Positions 5,831-8,437 of a stretch of 8,437 nucleotides of DNA are shown piece by piece. Every line of letters begins with the position of its first letter. Position 1 is the stretch's first letter. The notes beneath the pieces were generated by a model. The model did not search any database. It saw nothing but the letters and a program-made list of their open reading frames with translations, and was not told the DNA's origin. The position numbers and the translations under genes are program-made. Location of the stretch: the NCBI GenBank assembly GCA_938036585.1, contig CALHQN010000131.1:1-8437 (forward strand). Direction: 5' to 3'. This stretch comes from an uncultured Campylobacter sp. Lineage in GTDB: Bacteria > Campylobacterota > Campylobacteria > Campylobacterales > Campylobacteraceae.

Positions 5831-6895
5831 TTAGTTCCTGTTTAAGCAATTTAAATTTTCAAATGCGACTTGCAAACGACGCGTCATGCTCTGCTCACCC
5901 GCCCGTAGCCATTTGCGCGGATCGTAAAATTTCTTATTCGGCTTGTCCTCGCCCTGCGGGTTTCCGATTTGGCCTTGCAGATACGCCCTATTTTCGGCCT
6001 CGTATCCGCGCACGCCGTCCCAAAACGCCCACTGCGTGTCGGTGTCAATATTCATCTTTACCACACCGTAGCTCACGGCTGCCTTGATGTCGGAGATCTC
6101 GCTGCCGCTGCCGCCGTGAAAGACGAAATTTACGGGCTTTTCGGATTGTAGATTAAATTTTTCGCGCACGAATTTTTGCGAATTTTTTAAAATTTCGGGT
6201 CGCAGCACGACGTTGCCCGGCTTATACACGCCGTGGACGTTGCCGAAGCTCGCTGCGATGCTAAATCTATCGCTGATTTTACTTAGCCGCTCGTAGGCCT
6301 GCGCGACGTCTGCGGGCTGGGTGTAAAGAAGCGCGTTATCGACGCCGGTATTATCTACGCCGTCCTCTTCGCCGCCCGTGACGCCAAGCTCGATCTCAAG
6401 CGAAATTCCAAGATCACTTAAAATCTCCAAATACTTCTCGCAGGTGGCTAAATTTAACTCCAAATCATCCTCGCTAAGATCGAGCATGTGCGAGCTAAAT
6501 AGCGGCACGCCGTGAGCTTTTTTATTCGCGGCGTTGGCCTTAATGAGCTCGTCGATCCACGGAAGTAGCTTCCTTGCGGCATGATCGGTATGCAAAATCA
6601 CCGCGACGCCGTAATGGGCTGCCAGAGCATGCACCTGACGCGCGCCCGCGATAGCGCCCAATACCGCGGCATTTGGGCAAGCAGCACCCGCGTAAAATGC
6701 CGCGCCGCCGTTGCTAAACTGAATTATTACGGGCGAATTTGCGATTTTAGCGCTTTCCAAGACGGCGTTTATGGAGTTGCTCCCCACTACGTTTACCGCA
6801 GGGATCGCAAAGCCCTGCTGCTTCGCATACGCATAGACCTTACTTACGTCATCGCCGCTTAAAACGCCCGGTTTTACTATATCTAAAACGCCCAT
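5831..6895 (-). CDS. fba: Class II fructose-1,6-bisphosphate aldolase
   Basis: This zinc-dependent cytoplasmic enzyme interconverts fructose-1,6-bisphosphate with dihydroxyacetone phosphate and glyceraldehyde-3-phosphate; in Campylobacter it serves mainly gluconeogenesis. At 354 residues it is the size of the FbaA (class IIA) type. By alignment with E. coli FbaA (shift about 5), Asp104 is the catalytic acid, His105, His221 and His260 are zinc ligands (LHTDHAARK, GNVHGVYK, FVFHGGSGS), and Glu169 and Glu177 fall in EIELGVTGGEEDG. The phosphate-binding region with MNIDTDTQWA (281-290) and Arg331 near the C-terminus are also present. The start has a good ribosome site, AGGAGC at 6901-6906, 16 bases past the peb4 stop codon. 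It is the second gene of a four-gene operon and overlaps the ribosome site of the next gene. No defect is seen. Confidence 0.96.
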   Translation of the reverse strand: MGVLDIVKPGVLSGDDVSKVYAYAKQQGFAIPAVNVVGSNSINAVLESAKIANSPVIIQFSNGGAAFYAGAACPNAAVLGAIAGARQVHALAAHYGVAVILHTDHAARKLLPWIDELIKANAANKKAHGVPLFSSHMLDLSEDDLELNLATCEKYLEILSDLGISLEIELGVTGGEEDGVDNTGVDNALLYTQPADVAQAYERLSKISDRFSIAASFGNVHGVYKPGNVVLRPEILKNSQKFVREKFNLQSEKPVNFVFHGGSGSEISDIKAAVSYGVVKMNIDTDTQWAFWDGVRGYEAENRAYLQGQIGNPQGEDKPNKKFYDPRKWLRAGEQSMTRRLQVAFENLNCLNRN

Positions 6896-6911
6896 CTTTC
6901 GCTCCTAAATT

Positions 6912-7721
6912 TTATTTATATTCGATTGTAGCGCTCTTGCGAAGCTCTTCAGCCTTTTGATCTACCATTTTAGCGGCTTTTTGCTGTCTTAAAATGCGCT
7001 CGATATAGCTTCTGACCTCATCCAAGCTGAGCTGCTTTTTAGCCTGCGCGCCCTCTTTTAAGATGACGTGATAGCCCAGGCCGCTTCTTATCGGCTTTGG
7101 AGTGATCTGTCCATCTTTCAGTTTCGAGACCGCATCGGCAACCGGCTTAACCTGATCGCTCGGTATCCAGCCTAACTCGCCGCCGCTTTGCTTAGCCTGC
7201 GGATCGATCGATTTTGCTTTCGCAAGATCGGCAAATTTAACGTTCATCGCGCTGCCGCTTAAGCCTTTTAGCTCCTTGATCACGGCGTTTGCCTCGGCTT
7301 CTGTTTTAAGCACGATCTGGCTTATTTTTATCTTTGCAGGCTCCATAAATTTTGCTTTATTTTTATTGTAAAAATCGCTAACCTCTTTCTCGTCTAGTTT
7401 GATATTGCTCGCCTCTTTTGCCTGCCAAACTCGAAGCGCGAGGTTGTCCTTTACGACCTCAAGCTCCTTTTTATACATATCGTCGTCCATTACGCCAGAT
7501 TTTTTCGCCTCGTCAATTAGTAGCTGAAGCTCGATACCTTTGTCGATCAGCTCCTTTTTTTGAGTCGGTGGAAGAGCGTCGATGTTTACGTTTCCAAGCC
7601 CGCTAAGAAGCGGCGCAAGCTCTTTTTCGGTAATCTCTTTGCCGTTTGCGGTTGCGTAAACGGTAGCATTTAGGCTCATAGCCACAGCCAAACTAAGTGT
7701 CGAAAATATAAGTTTTCTCAT
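6912..7721 (-). CDS. peb4: PEB4-type periplasmic chaperone with parvulin prolyl isomerase domain
   Basis: This 269-residue exported protein is of the SurA/PrsA kind. In C. jejuni PEB4 (Cbf2) is a periplasmic chaperone that helps outer-membrane proteins fold and affects adhesion and biofilm. The signal peptide covers about residues 1-23 (MRKLIFSTLSLAVAMSLNAT then VYA). A SurA-like N-terminal helical region (about 25-125) follows, beginning TANGKEITEKEL. The parvulin domain (about 129-224) contains IKISQIVLKTEAEA, FADLAKAKSIDP, SGGELGWIPSDQVKP and GLGYHVILKEG. The C-terminal helix ends SATIEYK, very like the remembered C. jejuni PEB4 ending (SAKVEYK). Length matches the family. The ribosome site (AAAGGGAA) is moderate. 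It leads the operon peb4-fba-MotA-like-OmpA-like and has a near-consensus promoter. It diverges from nth. Confidence 0.93.
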   Translation of the reverse strand: MRKLIFSTLSLAVAMSLNATVYATANGKEITEKELAPLLSGLGNVNIDALPPTQKKELIDKGIELQLLIDEAKKSGVMDDDMYKKELEVVKDNLALRVWQAKEASNIKLDEKEVSDFYNKNKAKFMEPAKIKISQIVLKTEAEANAVIKELKGLSGSAMNVKFADLAKAKSIDPQAKQSGGELGWIPSDQVKPVADAVSKLKDGQITPKPIRSGLGYHVILKEGAQAKKQLSLDEVRSYIERILRQQKAAKMVDQKAEELRKSATIEYK

Positions 7722-7749
7722 TGTTTTCCCTTTAAAAAATTTAGCAAAA

Positions 7750-7777
7750 ATTATAACTCAAAGTAGTTAACATTCAA
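7750..7777 (-). promoter_or_regulatory. Sigma-70 promoter of the peb4-fba-motor operon
   Basis: On the minus strand TTGAAT (7777-7772) and a perfect TATAAT (7755-7750) are 16 bases apart. The -10 box ends 28 bases before the peb4 start codon. This is the best promoter in the window and likely drives all four genes, since no clear internal promoter or terminator separates them. Confidence 0.65.
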
Positions 7778-7799
7778 TTCGCTTTTACGAAAATTGCGG

Positions 7800-7805
7800 T
7801 AGAAT
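7800..7805 (+). promoter_or_regulatory. Candidate -10 box of nth, suggesting a leaderless mRNA
   Basis: TAGAAT at 7800-7805 is followed by only 7 bases before the nth ATG (7813), the usual distance from a -10 box to the first transcribed base. No Shine-Dalgarno sequence precedes the ATG. The same bases form a small inverted repeat, GCGG (7796-7799) with CCGC (7807-7810). Confidence 0.4.
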
Positions 7806-7812
7806 TCCGCCC

Positions 7813-8437
7813 ATGAGAAGTAAAAAAGATATTTTAGAGATAAAAAAGAGAATTTTACAAAACTTCGCAGAAGAGCGCAGCGAGCTGAAATTTAAAAATA
7901 ACTATCAGCTTTTGGTCTGCGTGATGCTTAGCGCGCAGTGTACCGACAAGCGTGTAAATTTGATCACGCCGCGCTTTTTTGCGGAATTTCCTAGCGTTAA
8001 GGAGCTTGCAAAGGCAAATCTGGCGAGCGTTAAACTGCTAATCAACTCGTGCAATTTCTACAACAACAAAGCGGTAAATTTAATCAAAATGGCGCAGGCG
8101 GTAGTTAGCGACTTCGGGGGCGTCGTGCCGCTTGATGAAGCGGGGCTCAAATCTCTTGCGGGCGTGGGTCAAAAGACCGCTCACGTCGTGCTTTTGGAGG
8201 GCGCGGGCGCAAACGTGATGGCGGTGGATACGTACGTATTTCGCGTTGCGCATCGCTTGGGGCTGAGCCGTGCAAAGACGCCTGAGCTTACGGAGCGCGA
8301 TCTTAGCGAAGCTTTTAAGACGGACCTCGGCAAGCTGCACCAAGGCATGGTGCTTTTTGGCCGCTACACCTGTAAAGCGATAAAGCCAAACTGCAAGGAG
8401 TGCTTTTTAAACGAGCTGTGTAGCAGTAAAGATAAGA
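7813..8437 (+). CDS. nth: Endonuclease III (DNA glycosylase/AP lyase), 3' end cut by window edge
   Basis: The reading frame is open from the ATG at 7813 to the window end (208 codons, no stop). Nth removes oxidised pyrimidines from DNA and cuts the abasic site in base excision repair. The helix-hairpin-helix is GVGQKTAHVVL (117-127) with catalytic Lys121, and the catalytic Asp139 lies in AVDTYVFRV (137-145). LSAQCTDKRVN (39-49) is the conserved N-terminal helix. The [4Fe-4S] ligands Cys187, Cys194, Cys197 and Cys203 have the exact C-x6-C-x2-C-x5-C spacing. E. coli Nth has 211 residues, so only a few residues should be missing. The gene diverges from peb4, with 91 bases between them. It has no ribosome site, so this start rests on length and homology; the MRSKKDILEIKKRIL opening fits the family. 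From memory the C. jejuni homologue is Cj0595c. Confidence 0.95.
   Translation, partial: MRSKKDILEIKKRILQNFAEERSELKFKNNYQLLVCVMLSAQCTDKRVNLITPRFFAEFPSVKELAKANLASVKLLINSCNFYNNKAVNLIKMAQAVVSDFGGVVPLDEAGLKSLAGVGQKTAHVVLLEGAGANVMAVDTYVFRVAHRLGLSRAKTPELTERDLSEAFKTDLGKLHQGMVLFGRYTCKAIKPNCKECFLNELCSSKDK

Noticed and set aside
5821..6862. Plus-strand open frames across fba
   Set aside because: They are antisense to an intact aldolase with all catalytic residues and have no ribosome sites or family features.
8080..8343. Minus-strand 87-codon frame at the right end
   Set aside because: It lies inside nth, whose catalytic and iron-sulfur residues are all present on the other strand.

Overview
The window looks like chromosomal DNA from a Campylobacter-type epsilonproteobacterium. 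The evidence is the gene order nth / peb4 - fba - MotA-like - OmpA-like (from memory, the same order as Cj0595c-Cj0599 in C. jejuni), a PEB4-type chaperone, a Hcp/Sel1-type cysteine-repeat protein, and AT-rich spacers full of TTTTAAAATTT-like palindromes. The conserved genes are clearly GC-richer than in C. jejuni, which would fit one of the oral, higher-GC species (the gracilis/showae/rectus/curvus kind). The species cannot be fixed from the sequence alone.

Left part (1-1995). A small exported protein on the minus strand is cut by the window edge. A gene-free spacer of about 340 bases follows, with AT palindromes and two terminator-like hairpins. Next comes a complete stand-alone hisD on the minus strand, with no other histidine gene beside it. 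A short divergent promoter region containing a 12-bp perfect palindrome separates hisD from the next gene.

Middle (1996-3530). One plus-strand gene encodes a secreted Sel1-like repeat protein: ten repeats, eleven C-x7-C pairs and 22 cysteines. Its DNA is far more AT-rich than its neighbours. A gene-free stretch of 317 bases with a 14-bp AT tandem repeat separates it from the convergent operon to its right.

Right part (3531-8437). A tight minus-strand operon reads peb4 (periplasmic SurA/parvulin chaperone), fba (class II fructose-bisphosphate aldolase), a MotA/TolQ/ExbB-family channel protein with a long cytoplasmic helical tail, and a MotB/OmpA-family partner. The last three genes are separated by 1 base or overlap by 14. 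The final pair has the parts of an ion-driven 5:2 rotary motor anchored to peptidoglycan, built more like the ZorA/ZorB pair of Zorya than like flagellar MotAB. No nuclease or helicase effector is beside it, so a housekeeping cell-envelope role is likelier than phage defence. This is the most interesting item in the window. Divergent from peb4 is nth (endonuclease III), complete through its iron-sulfur cluster but cut before its stop codon. Its likely -10 box lies 7 bases from the start codon, so the mRNA may be leaderless.
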